64,000 nucleotides of DNA from Straminergon stramineum (Eukaryota > Streptophyta > Bryopsida > Hypnales > Calliergonaceae), in contig OY987267.1 in assembly GCA_963920665.1 (NCBI GenBank), forward strand, positions 4,092,001 through 4,156,000. Reading direction: 5' to 3'. Both the position numbers and the translations under genes were made by a program. Positions 36,407 to 48,171 of this stretch are shown piece after piece. Under the pieces are notes generated by a model. The model was not told the DNA's origin. It made no database searches and saw nothing but the letters and a program-made list of their open reading frames with translations. The first letter of the stretch is position 1. Each line of letters starts with the position of its first letter.

Positions 36407-37010
36407 TAAGGTAAACCTGCCTATGACAGGCAGAATGAGTGTTTAGAATGAGTGTTTTGCCCTGTTACAATTAGCAAAAAAATTCAGAGTTTTTTCCATA
36501 CAAAGACATCTCTGAGAAAAGATGAGAGCAATTGAAATTTTATTTTTCTCACAAAGTATGAATTTCTTATGAATTTTTGAAGTGTGCTTACCAATTGGCT
36601 CAAAAGAGTCTGTAGACTATTCCAAAACCAGCAAAAAGTGTATGCATGATGGCCATCATACCACCTAAAGTAGTCATAATATTTCCTAATATGGGTACAA
36701 TATTTCTTGATATGGCCAGAACATGAAGAATTAAAAAAATCACTTGCTTTGATGAATTTACATGGAAAAAGCTAGAAGTTCCTAAAACAAGCACTAATAA
36801 CTCCATCACCGTTACCCAAGCCATTGATTTTGGTCTGTAACCAACCTAATGTAGTCCTAATCTTATTTATTAGAGAAAGTCTATCATGGGTTGATGTAAG
36901 ACTAATGGGTCATTTCCTAGATGCCTGTCATGGATAGTTTACCTGTCATGGGCAGGTTTGCCTTAAGGTACTAATGGGATGGTTTGCCTGTCATCAGCAG
37001 GTTTACCTTA
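36407..37010. mobile_element. Family F MITE, copy 2
   Basis: The left end is TAAGGTAAACCTGCCTATGA and the right end, inverted, is TAAGGTAAACCTGCTGATGA. A second right-end-like block (GTTTACCTGTCATGGGC) ends at about 36965, so the right terminus is duplicated. Interior words (gaatttcttatgaatttttgaagtgt, aaaagagtctgtagactat) match copy 1. Length is 604 bp and it is non-coding. Confidence 0.85.
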
Positions 37011-37155
37011 ATTGGAGGAAATTATAATTGACTGAAACGAGTGAGTGATGCGAGGTAGTAGCCGACTGTGAGTTGTAGAGTGGAAGTTTTCATGAGCAAG
37101 AGTACAGAAATATACTCGTGCTTACCCCGCCAGGCTCAAGTGTTCATTTGTATAG

Positions 37156-37446
37156 TTGTTTGGTTGGTTTCTGCATGCTTTCCCCAGAGTTCATGTACCC
37201 ATTCTCATGTTTCTGACTCCCACTAAGTACTGTGACATCAGCAACAGCTTCGTTCGTGAAGACTTCTATCGCAAACCTTGGTCCAGCAGTCACTCTGGAG
37301 GGAAGTTGAGAGTTGAGATTGGCTGGACCTGGCAAAGAAAATCACAGACTGGAATTTCGAAGTGGTTGGCAAAAGTTTGTGGCCGATCATGTCTAAAATT
37401 GCAAATTGGAGACCAGCTATCCTTTACTCTCACAGCGGGCTCTTAA
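37156..37446 (+). other. Open frame of uncertain status
   Basis: A plus frame of 96 codons without an in-frame ATG at its start ends in KLQIGDQLSFTLTAGS and includes SSHSGGKLRVEIGWTW. It could be an exon or gene fragment; the end is faintly like the last strands of a B3-type fold, but this is too weak to use as a name. Confidence 0.2.
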
Positions 37447-37805
37447 CTTTTTTCCCAAGAGGTGGTATGAACCGGTTACAGAGGAGCAAGTTACTTTGCA
37501 TGATTGTTTTCCATTATAATTGTGGTCTCTGATGAAATGCTCATTCTTAGGAGTGCTGCTAATTTAGATTTTGTGGATGGGCTACAACCTCATCAAATTT
37601 TTGATGGGAGTGGGTCTCAGAAAGGGAGCGCCTCTGACGCAACCAACTCACATCTCACGCCAGTTGAATGCAAGTAGAGTTCACAGTCGGAGCTGGTGCT
37701 GAAGTCCGACCCAGACCCGTGTCAAGGCCTAACCAGAAGGTGCGGAGGAAATGACTTAGAACCGAGGGTGCTACGCAGTCAGTGAAGGCGGCCGGTACAT
37801 TCCAG

Positions 37806-38064
37806 CCAATTGCAAGTTCGAGCGTGTCTCAGCAGCAGCAGCATTGGAATGCGAAATTGGGCAGAAACTTGATTTTGGGAGGATTTCGTAAATTTCACTC
37901 TTATGCGTGCATGCCAATCGCTTGAATCAGTCCGGCGGCCGGCGGTTGCTTTGTCTGGCGACCTGCTGTTTGTCACGTCCGTTACGACGCTCTGGCATTG
38001 CCGTCATTCGATGAACGACTGTGACCTGGTTGAGGCCTGCGATGGTGAGAGCGTTTTCTTTTGG
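37806..38064. repeat. Second copy of the 35.6-kb upstream region
   Basis: About 260 bp match 35651-35915 in the same orientation, with scattered substitutions and a small deletion (the AATCCGCACGGC part of the first copy is missing). The copy starts just upstream of where the start codon would be and carries none of the coding exon. It ends where a family E MITE begins at 38066. Confidence 0.88.
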
Positions 38065-38065
38065 G

Positions 38066-38333
38066 TAAGGTTCTAGAAGCAATCATGACAGATAGGTACA
38101 TTTTGCTTTCTTCAATCAACCAGATGTGTACATTTCAGGAGGTGGTCACATTCAGTGACTCCCGTGCATTTCTTCAAAAATTTGTATCTAATTTCACAAA
38201 AGTCTAAAAAATATGAAACAACTTGGATTAGATGCCATTTCCATTTTTCTTCCTACGAAAATTTACTGAAAATTGTTTCACTTCCTGGAGAAGTCAATCA
38301 ACTCTTAAATGGTCGCTTTAAGAGCAAACTACC
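38066..38333. mobile_element. Family E MITE, copy 4
   Basis: The left end is TAAGGTTCTAGAAGCAATCA and the right end, inverted, is GGTAGTTTGCTCTTAAAGCG. Interior words gtacattttgctttcttcaat, ggaggtggtcac and acaacttggattagatgcc match copy 5. The left tip directly abuts the duplicated upstream block. Confidence 0.78.
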
Positions 38334-38766
38334 ATGCAGAAAGCAAGGAGAAATGAAGTTGTTTATCTCTATGTAAATGGATGAAACATGAAGAATGTGG
38401 ATAGAAATTAAGTCATTCATCCATAAGAGTGCACACTCATCCCCCAAAGAATGATATTATCCTAAAATAATGTAGCAATTCAACAATTATCACCCATTTG
38501 GGGGAATATGTTCAATGTTCAATATTCCTTCCAATAAAAATTGTATTTCATTTTTAGTGAAATATTGCTAAAAAGGCATTTGGTTAGAGAAATTCACAAC
38601 ATTGCATAAGGTAAGGTAGGTTGATGTTAAACCAACACTAATCTTATTTTTGTCAAAGTCCAATAATAAGATATCATGAACATTCTTAAATTGGAGTTTT
38701 TATTATGAATGCAATCAATATATTTTGACATAAATGGGTCCACTATTGGTCTTACAACAACCCGCC

Positions 38767-38900
38767 TTAACCCCTAAATGCCCAAGCCTTTCAAAGTGTG
38801 TTTTGAGTCTGAAAAAAGAACATGGGCTTATAGTTATCTCCAATGAAGATTTTTTTTTAAAGTCTAATCTTATTGATGTTTAAAGAGCTTGCTTATTTGT
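38767..38900. mobile_element. Left-end fragment of a B-type TTAA element
   Basis: TTAACCCCTAAATGCCCAAG is the same terminus as in the B1 element at 24888. The similarity fades after roughly 130 bases and no matching right end was found. Confidence 0.55.
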
Positions 38901-41900
38901 ATACATACCAATTTTGAGTGCAAAATTGTATAGGAGTTGTGAGATTATAACAAGAGAAATGTATGTTTTCTATTTTTAGTATATTGCCCCTCCCCACAAT
39001 GTCTTAGGAATTTGCATTTAAAAGTTTTTTTGGAATTAGAAATTACATGACCAACTAAAAATAGTGTTAGCACAATAAAATGAAATTCCAAAAACCTTAA
39101 ATTCAAAAGAAGAGCTATCAAACTCATTACATGATCCACCTTGCAAGGGTTGAAAAGCAATTTTTTTATGAGTAGAAATCGCAAATAACTCCAAATCAAT
39201 ACTCACATTATTGTCATGTTCAAATTTTCAATGGTGAAAACCATGAAAATACTTTCTTCTTTCCATTGGGAGCATTTTCAAAGCAAATGGATAAGTATAA
39301 TTTTTTAGATCTCAAATCAAGTGAAATTGGCAAACTTTGCTCAAAGCCTCGAAATGAAGTATAATTAGCAAGTTTTACTCTTCAATTATCGTTCATATAT
39401 GCCTTTGAAGACCTCTCGAAAATCAAATTTACCCTTTTTAGTGAAAAATAAAAGTTTTCAATAGTTAACCTTCAAAACTATCTATAAAATAAAATTTAAC
39501 TATCAAAGGAATTTAACTACCCTTACCAAAACAAGCCTGAAATTTTAGATTGACCATATATAGTCAATAGGCACTTAGGATTTAATAAAGATTCCATAAC
39601 TAAGATGTGGTTGTCCATTTAAAGAAGGGATTTTGGACTTTTATTGAAGGTATTGCACACTTTAAAACATTTTTCAAGCAAATAACTTTTAGAAATTGTT
39701 GTCAAGTATTTGAAAATTATATGTTTGTCATTGTCAAACTACAAATCAAACTCAACTCTATAACTCTATTTAATGGATATTTTTAAATAACTCATGAAAG
39801 GCAAGAACATTTGTATCTAAATTACTTTCATTTGTATTTTTTGAATTTTTATAGATTTAGTTACAAAATTTTGAGGTTGGAGTAGTATATGTTCTATAAT
39901 CATCCCTACCCCAAAATATTTATTGAAAACTCCAATATGTACCCCTTGTAATCAAAGACACTATTAGAATAGGGACAATTGGAAAAGATTTTTTTATTGA
40001 AAAAGAAACAAATTGATTTGTAAAAATATACACAAAAATAACTTAAATTGATGCAAATTTCTGATCTTTTTAACTAACCTTGTGGGATTTTGAGACAAGA
40101 CCCCAAAACAAGAATTTGATTAGTCAAGGCATTTGAATTTGGGATTGGGAAGGAATATCAAAGGATTGCTTCAAATGCATTATTTTGGAGAATGGAATTA
40201 GGTCCCTCTATCCTACATTCAAAGGCATGTCTATGGTCCACTACACTCTATAAATAGTCGTTAAGAAATAAGTTTTTGTACATATAAATGATGTATATCT
40301 CAAATCCCTCCCAAATTCCAAGAATCTCTCAAGTTTTCCTCAAATTTCTCTAATATGCTTTAATTTGTCTAGCTGTCTTTGTCTCTCATTCCTACACCTA
40401 GGAGGATGAAAGGTGAAAATACCCAAAAACATCAAAATAAACAATTCAATATAGTTGGAAGCACCTTTATCTAGAAAAAATCATTTTTGTAGTATTGGCA
40501 GTTAAAAATCATGAATTAAAAAATAGAGAGAGAGAGAGAGAGAGAATTGTTAAATAAGACTGTCATTACTATGAACTTTCAAAGTGAAACTCTCTTGGCC
40601 TTTTGAACCATCACGTAGCTTAGTCATGATATGAAAATCTCGAGGATCAACAACTGAATATTTGCAATTAAACATGGGAATGGTTTGATTGCACTTTGGG
40701 GAACAGTTTCAATAGAAGTCTACTTGTAAAGAATGTGTACACTAATAGGGGTGAGTATTTTCACCTAATAATGAAATATTTTGGAAATGGCCTATGTAGA
40801 TTGGGTCTCTGCAACAATTGATTAGCCTCTCTGCCTTGTCAATATCTATGCTCCCTATTATGTCCTCCCAAATACTATTATAGGATTTTTGAGCCCCAAC
40901 AAAGAACACTCTAAGGTGGGCCCTCCAATGCACCACCAACCCCAAACCACATCATCACTTTGTGTACATCTCCAAAATCAATAAGTACCTATGCGGAAGA
41001 ATATTATTTCAAAACATCTACCACATAAAATTTGGACTCTTCATAACTTTTGCATACAATATCCAAATGTCACATTCTTTGGTGCATTAGGTCCTCTTTT
41101 CACTTACTAACAAGAAATTATGAGAATATATCCAATCTAATAATAGTCAACTAGGCATAGTAGCAAAAAGTGTTGGTTTGGTGTGTGTGTGCCCACCTTA
41201 GCATACCATAAGAGCATCCCCAATGCCGAGATAGGAAGAAGCACTGAAAAGTGTTAGGAAAGGGCCTGTTGCCAGATCAAAAGGCGGTTTGTCCCTCTTC
41301 CCAACCTGCCACTTGTTGCATCACCCCCAATGCATCAACAAGCTGAGGCCCAACAAACAGAATGCTAGAAGTTTTCTTGTTTTGGTTTGTAATTTTCAAC
41401 AGAATCCCTTGCACTTTTTCAATGTGCTTCGGGGTGAGGTGTTCGGATTCGCGCACCATGGTTAGAGAATCTGAGCTTTCAGAGTACTATTCCGTGCTCG
41501 GCAAATTGCGTCAAAATGCCGAGCGGGGGCTCCCATGTGAAGTGCCCTAAAAAATACAGTTGATTGCAGCGGTTGTGGTTGCAATGGGGCGTTGTTATTT
41601 GCAAATGGCCTTTAGAAGACCCGTTTGCACCGTTCCCGTGCTCGTCAATGGGCTGCATTGGAGCTGCTCTAAGCAACCACCCAAGACCATGAGTTTCTCT
41701 CTCTAAGTTAAGTTGAAGTCAAGACTTTGAAGTTCACTTTATAGAATTTATTCCCATGTGGCTGCCATCACTGACTGCCACGTTTCGTCAGCCTTTTTGT
41801 TATCAATGGTGGATTGCTGGTATTTGACCCAAGTTAAGCTAAGTGGACTGGCCAGGTCTTGCAACCAGACCTCCGACATCTGGCTCGAAACAACAGAAAG

Positions 41901-42699
41901 TAAGGGAGCCTTGGGTTGTGTGTCCAAATTACTTTACGTGAAGGTCAGATTTGGCATAAATTAAGTCATTTTTGTAAAGGAAAAGAAAAAGAAAAAGAAA
42001 AAGGTGTCGCATGACATCTTGGGAAGGGTGTGAGGTACAATGGAACACTGAGAATCTGACTTGAGAATTCAATTTCAGCACCTGGGTTAAACCTTCACAT
42101 GCAATAACTAAGATACACCTGAAATTGACTAAAGAAGCAATTCAGCATGGTTTCCATTGTTGTATCGGAAAACTATTTGTGGGATCTTGATGGTAATCAA
42201 AAGGGTGATTCTAGATACTCTTAGAATGCATTTTTTGGATAATGTATGAATAAACTATAAATTTTCCAAGTGTTGAAAATAAGTGTTTCTAAAACTAACC
42301 ATAGACTCTCATGAATAGTGGGAGTACATTTTAGGCAAGACTATCTAGATTGATTGGTTTTAGGAAGGGGTCAAATTAGGTGTGGTTCCTTTACTGTACA
42401 AGGGGAAATAAGCAGTTGGGGCATCCTTAACCCTATAACAACATTGATAATTGAAATTGTCTAATGAATGACTTAGGATATCTCTATAGTGGATAGGACA
42501 ACAATTCTTCGTGTATTGTTTTTATGGTTGGGGGGGGGGGGGACATGTAGAGTCTTTTGAGGCATGAGCCGGCCCTCGTTGAAGATCCTTTTTGTTTTGT
42601 AGCACAAAGGTTCAATTACAACAACAACTAAGACACTGACCCCCGCATTGTTCTAGGTTTAATGGGACTCAAAAACATGCCCACCAAATATATCACTCT
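38901..42699. other. Gene-free AT-rich stretch
   Basis: No supported genes. A (GA)n microsatellite lies at 40524-40546, an AAAAAG array at 41978-42002, and a 13-G run at 42530-42542. Around 41.2-41.9 kb the composition is slightly richer in GC, with several short frames on both strands, none convincing. Confidence 0.45.
40524..40546. repeat. GA microsatellite
   Basis: An uninterrupted (AG)n tract of about eleven repeats. Confidence 0.9.
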
Positions 42700-44110
42700 C
42701 TTTATCCTTGCCTTAAAGGACCGATAGTCTCTTTAAGGGACTCTATAGAAGGTTTGGGCAAGTTCCTATGATCTCAAATTTTGGCATGATTTTTTGAAAA
42801 TTTTTAGAAGGAAGATAAATTCATTAGATTCTTAGGAATATAATTTTCAATTCAATTGGTGCTCAAGAGCAAAAGTTATGCCACTTGAAGCTCAAAATGG
42901 AGGTTGTCAAGTAGCACAAAAAGAATTGCAAAAATTCATAATAAATTTTAAAATCTTTATTTCTCATAGAAAATATTTTTGTCTAAATATAAAGCTTTGA
43001 TTCATTTTGTTTGAACTCATGATGAGAGAGTAATGGGGAATCTTGTTTTTCAAGCAATTAGAACATCTTCTTCATAAAATAACTTATAGATCCATTTTTG
43101 AATTCAATTTTCAGAATTTTTCAAGAAAAAAAGGTCTACAAAGTTTGGTTTCGTCTTGCTAGAACAATCTCACCATTAGGATTCGTGTGTTTCAATTATG
43201 TCTTAGAGTTGTTAATGGTGTAGTTTTCTCTTCTCTTCCATACCTACTTCTACTTAACAACTTTTCTAAGGATGAAAATCAAATTTTTTTTCCTTTTGAT
43301 TTTTTTCACAAGGCTCTCAAATCAAGTCTTCAAAGTATAAGATTTTTAGTTCAAAATCTATTTTGCAAAAAAATTCAAGATAAGAAAATTTCAAGTCCTA
43401 AAACCTAATTACACAAGATTGAAAAAAAATTCTTCACTTTTACCCCTAAATACCTACGGCCTTTTTTGAGCTTCTTGGAATTTGCTCTAAATTGAACAAA
43501 ATCCAACATTTTGATAATTTTTATCATTTAAAAAAGTTATAACCGTACAAATTCAAATTAGACATGTTAAAGATCACATGGGAAAAGAAAACACAACAAT
43601 GTCACTTATGGATTGAAAGATTATAATGTTTGATCATGAGGGTGTTAAAATTATGAAAGTGATTTGAAGTCTTTCAATTATATTTTCACATGTAAAAACT
43701 AAAAATTTGGTCACCAAAAAAATACAAGGTTAAAGTCCAAAACATGCATAACCCCGATTTCTAATACGATTTTTTCTTCAAGTTGTAGTGTATTTGAGGC
43801 TCATTTCCAAGAGCCTTCAACACTAGAAAATCAAGATTTGAGATGGACACTCATGCATAAAATCTTGAATAGAAAAATCATAATTATTTGTTTTCAAAAT
43901 TGGATTTCTCATGATAAAACTAGATTTCAAAAAGAATTTTTCAAAAATACCATCTACTAAAAATATAAACTTGATAATGATTTATTTAACTTTTGTCATA
44001 GTTTTGTTGACACCAAAATTTGGTGCCTTAGGCATTTAGCAGTTAATCGCAAATACCTTGCAATATTTGTGGTGAAAGTTTTAAAGATTTCTTCTACACA
44101 ATTTTGTACT
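42700..44110. mobile_element. TTAA element P9, interrupted and incomplete
   Basis: The left part (ccttaaaggaccgatagtc, then tcctatgatctcaaattttggcatg) matches the left halves of P2, P7 and P8. The body contains the run caatctcaccattaggatt and lgttgttaat-type sequence shared with P7. It is split by B2 (43439-44046). Host sequence resumes with cgcaaataccttgcaat. The right end could not be found. Confidence 0.6.
43439..44046. mobile_element. TTAA element B2, nested in P9
   Basis: The left end is TTTACCCCTAAATACCTACG and the right end is CCTTAGGCATTTAGCAGTTAA. In reverse complement it matches the two flanking parts of B1 but lacks B1's central block. In the related element P8 the same site reads cttcattTTAAttgcaaatatc without an insertion, so TTAA is the target and was duplicated (the left copy is now TTTA). 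Confidence 0.8.
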
Positions 44111-44454
44111 AGTCAAGTGCAAGATCCTATAGTTAGATATGAAAAAAAAATTAAGAAGTTTAAAATAAAATAGAAAACTGCTTCATTTTTCTAGGCTCGA
44201 ATCATTTTTAGTGACTGCCTACGAAATGGCAACGTGGCACTGCCTTATACGAAATGTTCCACCTTGTCATGCCGAAGTGTGATGACGTGGCTTCAACAGC
44301 AAATGACACGTAGCATATGCTTCTTCTCTTACCAGTGAGTCATTATAATAACAAGCTAATGTCACCGGGTGAAATCTAGGAAACAGACAGATTTTGATTG
44401 GACCTCAGCGTTGAAAACGATTCAATTCTGATGGTTGGTACTTTGTCTGTAACT

Positions 44455-44979
44455 CAATTTTGAAAATTTTCAAATAAAAACAAAAACAAAGGATATCGAT
44501 TGTTTAAGGGAACATTCTCACCATTGGGATTATCAATTCTCAAGTTTTTTTTTATAAAGTTATTAACATTTTCATTTTTTCTTTCATTTTGTTCCATCTT
44601 CCACTTTATAATTTTTTAAAGATTGACATGAAAGTTTTTTTGGTTAAATTTTTTTAAATATATTTTCAACCCAATTTTCAACAAATTGACTGAAATGCAT
44701 AAGTTATAGTAAATATTTTTTTTTTTTCCTAGAAATGTTGAAAGACAAAACTTCACCTTTTAAAGGGGCTGGAAAAAACAACACTTTAGAAGTTTAGGCA
44801 TGTTGAACTTGCAATTTGTGGGTATATTCATTGTAAAATTTTGGGATGAAGTTAACCAAAAGATCCTATGGTTAAATTTGTGTAAAATTAAATATAGATT
44901 AATATTTTAGCCTTGCTTTAGGGACAAATATTTTGAAACAATTTTGGACCCTTAAGCATGAAAAAACTTGAGGGGTTGA
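44455..44979. mobile_element. Right half of a TTAA element (P10)
   Basis: Words cttcaccttttaaaggggctgg, gtttaggcatgttgaacttgcaat and cccttaagcatgaaaaaactt, then GAGGGGTTGA, match the right half of P5 and its end. The left end is absent. Confidence 0.65.
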
Positions 44980-47018
44980 AAGGGAATCACAATTAGGTTT
45001 AGCTATTCTCAATATGGAGCATTCTCAAAGGGAGCTTATAAGTTATATTTGTCCTTCAAAGTACAAGTTCATAACAAGATTAATAAAGATAATAACCAAG
45101 TAGCCATACATTTTCCAATTACTTTCTCTACATGTACTTGGAAAATAGTTGGTAGGCCTTACTAATCATCATACTTAGAAGGTAGGTCAAGATTTGATGA
45201 CAAGTATAATCAAGTACAAGAATCCATTAGAACCTAATTTTAGAAAATGGTTTGCGGGGCTTAGTCTAATGAAAATTGATTCAAACTTTTGTTTGTGAAT
45301 CTTTGAAAAATCTTTGATTTGTCATCTAATATTCTAAAGTTTTCACCGTGTTCAAAATATTTGACATGCAAAGGATACTATCATAAAAAGGCATACATTA
45401 TAAATTTTCCATTTGAATTTCAAGTTTAGAAATGTTGGTTAAAACACTTAAAACTCCATTCAAACTATTCATGGCTAAAACATAGTATCTAGATTAGGAT
45501 GCTTGGCTATAGTAAGCCTAATTAACTTATTATTAGCAAAGTGATAGAACAAGTGATTAATTCAACTATCTCTTTGAGCTTCATTGCCGCTTATCACAAA
45601 AGAATTGGTTCAATAGATTATCAATGACAATATGACAGTAGTAGAGTTATGAAGGTCCTCTTGATTTGACCTATATCATAAAATAATACTCATGATTTAT
45701 GTTTATTACATAATTTGAAAGCATGCCTTACATATAAATCTCTAATCACATGCCTATGCATACATAAGAAGGAATTGTAATTAAAATTTTAAAATGTTAT
45801 AAAGAGAATTCGCATTCCTTTTTAAAAGATTATAAATTATTTTTGACAATGGAGACAGTGAATGTTATTTTACCTATAAAATTTTTAGACGCCAAAATAT
45901 TGTCTTTGATTTTTTTAGGCACTTCAAGGGAAATTCTCAAGTTCATGACATATTATTATAAAATTTTCAAGCTTCTACAACAATATATAGATTATATCTA
46001 AAATACCACAAACTACTACACTAGTGCACCTTGCAAATTCCAAAACTAGTGTGCATTCTCATTATTATTTTGAAGTGCACTAAGGTAACTACACCTAATA
46101 ATATCCATTTTCTAGATTGATTGTTAGAAATTCTCAAAAAATGTATGACCTCTATTTATGAAAACTAAATGATGATTTTGCATATATCTATTTTTAGTAA
46201 TTTGAAAATTGTAGTTTATTGAAATGGGATTTTAAACATGTACATTAAGAGAATGAAGAATCCGCTTTTGATTACAATTAAGATCTAACAAATACTTATA
46301 TTGTTCAATAATAGAAACCATAATCAAAAGTTTATCTAGACAATTTTAGTTGGGTTCCTACTAATTCCCAAATGAATTCAAGTTAGTGTTATTATTGAAA
46401 GTTGCATTGATTGAATCAACATGAGTATACAATTTTGACTAATAAATGAGTAAAATAAAATTACCAACACTAATGGAAAGCACATATAACATAATTAGTA
46501 GTGAGTTCACAATGTATCCAATTTCACCAAGTGGTAGTAAACTCCACTTGCTATCTCATACATGGTTACCACCAATGTACATTTACACTATTTATAAAAT
46601 AAATACAATAGCATAAACTAAAATATTACTATAACGTATCTACAATTTTCAAAAAAATAATATTTTGTGAATGAGACTAATGTTGATCATTTACTACGCT
46701 AATAATGATATTTAGGGTTATTTTCATTAATTGACTTTAAAATGCTATAAGATATTATTCTTGAGTCTTGATGAATACTTACTAGAAATGTAGATGTAAG
46801 TATTACATCAAAATGGTTATTTAGTATTGTCTAAACTATTTATTTTAAGGGCATACTATTTCAACATTGCTTGGAGTAGTGGCATTGTAGCATTTGTAGT
46901 ATGTAGAGGTGATATTGTTAGATTATTCATACTAACTTTCATACTAACCAATTATACACCCCTACTAAATAAACCTTTTCAATATATGGATATTACAAGA
47001 GAAGGATCTCTAAAAACA
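44980..47018. other. Gene-free AT-rich stretch
   Basis: I see no gene, RNA gene or defensible repeat in this 2-kb interval. Confidence 0.5.
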
Positions 47019-47391
47019 TACTCCCTCTATTTGAAAATAACATATCCATCCTTAGTGGTGATTGCACTCACAAAGAATGGATAAGGTAGTTTGCTCTAAA
47101 AGCAACCATGACACATAAATACATTTTGCTTTCTTCAATGTACCAAAAGTATACATTTCAAGAGGTGGTCACTTTTAGTGAGAAATACTTTTTTAACTTC
47201 AAAAATTCATAACTAATTTTACAAAAGTCCAAAAATAAGAAACGACTTGGATTAGTTGCCAATTCTTCCTACAAAAACTTACTAAAAATTGTTTCAAGGA
47301 GTTTAGATTTCCCGAAAAGGCAACCAACTCTTAAATGGTCGCTTTAAGAGTAGACTAACTTACCTTACACTATTTCCAAATGGAGGGAGTA
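47019..47391. mobile_element. Family G, Stowaway-like MITE with an insertion
   Basis: TA is followed by CTCCCTCTATTTGAAAATA on the left, and TATTTCCAAATGGAGGGAG is followed by TA on the right. These are inverted copies with two differences, of the CTCCCTCCGTT type known for Stowaway (Tc1/mariner-related) MITEs with TA target sites. Most of the interior is a family E element (47082-47362), so the original element was only about 90 bp, or lost part of its interior. Confidence 0.8.
47082..47362. mobile_element. Family E MITE, copy 5, nested in family G
   Basis: The left end is TAAGGTAGTTTGCTCTAAAA and the right end, inverted, is TAAGTTAGTCTACTCTTAAA; the match continues through GC(A/G)ACCA for 27 positions. 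Length is 281 bp and it has no coding capacity. It is the best preserved copy of the family. Confidence 0.85.
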
Positions 47392-47519
47392 GGTGGTAAA
47401 AATTATTGTGAAAAGTAAAAGCTTATAATTTATTCCTATCAATTAGTGTAAGTAACACTAGTTATTATAATTGGACAAATCAGTGTACTTGTGAACATTA
47501 CAATAGGGATCATTTCCAG

Positions 47520-47925
47520 TCTGGCCCTTAGTAATTGCAGAGGACATCTTTTCGGAACATGAGAAGGAAGGTGCTCGACCCGCTTCTGCACCCTCATTTT
47601 CCTCCGGGTCGGGTCGGGTCATCTCCGCCCGGCCCGGTCTCCTCTCCTGCGCCATCGCCTCGCCTCGGGCACTTGCTGACTTGCCTTGCCTTCTAGAATC
47701 TAAGCTAAGCTCGCTCCTTTTTGCTTCTCATTTCCTATTCGTAACTACTTCATCTTCTGCTGTCTCTCTCAGCCCTAAATGTCTTGCAGCTCCGCACGCG
47801 GTTGCTGGCTCTCTCGTCGCCAGGTCTGTCTGCTTTAACCCATTCGGGGGCGTGGTTTGGAGTTAGGGATGTGAGGTGAGAATCTCGGGGGATTCTTGCT
47901 TGTGGGTTTTGTGGGGTGGGGGGCG
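47520..47925 (+). promoter_or_regulatory. Promoter and leader of the DUF3511 gene
   Basis: The composition changes from AT-rich to GC-rich at about 47.55 kb (GGGTCGGGTCGGGTC repeats, CGCCCGGCCCGGTC). A pyrimidine-rich leader-like stretch follows, up to the ATG at 47926. No TATA box can be chosen with confidence. Confidence 0.45.
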
Positions 47926-48171
47926 ATGGGGATTGACCGTGGCCCTGCCGACCAGTTCCACGCCAAGAACGTGGCCAACTACTCCACCCCTAAAACGAAG
48001 GCGGTGTCGCGCTCCACGAGTTCGTGGTTCACGGATCCGGAGACGAAACGGAGGAAACGCGTGGCCAAGTATAAGTTAGTGTCCATGGAGGGCAAGGCCA
48101 AGCAGACTGTGCGGAATAGCTTCCGCTGGCTGAAAGCCAAGTACATCGCGGTGCGCTATGGCGTGTGGTGA
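47926..48171 (+). CDS. Small DUF3511-family protein
   Basis: Single-exon frame of 81 residues starting MGIDRGPADQFHAKNVANYS. The C-terminal half (ETKRRKRVAKYKLVSMEGKA, then RNSFRWLKAKY) matches the DUF3511 signature of plants: a basic KRR(K/R)RVAxYK block, then a short KxxxRxSFRWxK helix. These proteins are short and basic and of unknown function. The frame can be read upstream to 47896, but the first ATG in it is at 47926. The gene stands alone, with transposon-rich DNA on its left and a probable long 3' untranslated region on its right. Confidence 0.85.
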   Translation: MGIDRGPADQFHAKNVANYSTPKTKAVSRSTSSWFTDPETKRRKRVAKYKLVSMEGKAKQTVRNSFRWLKAKYIAVRYGVW

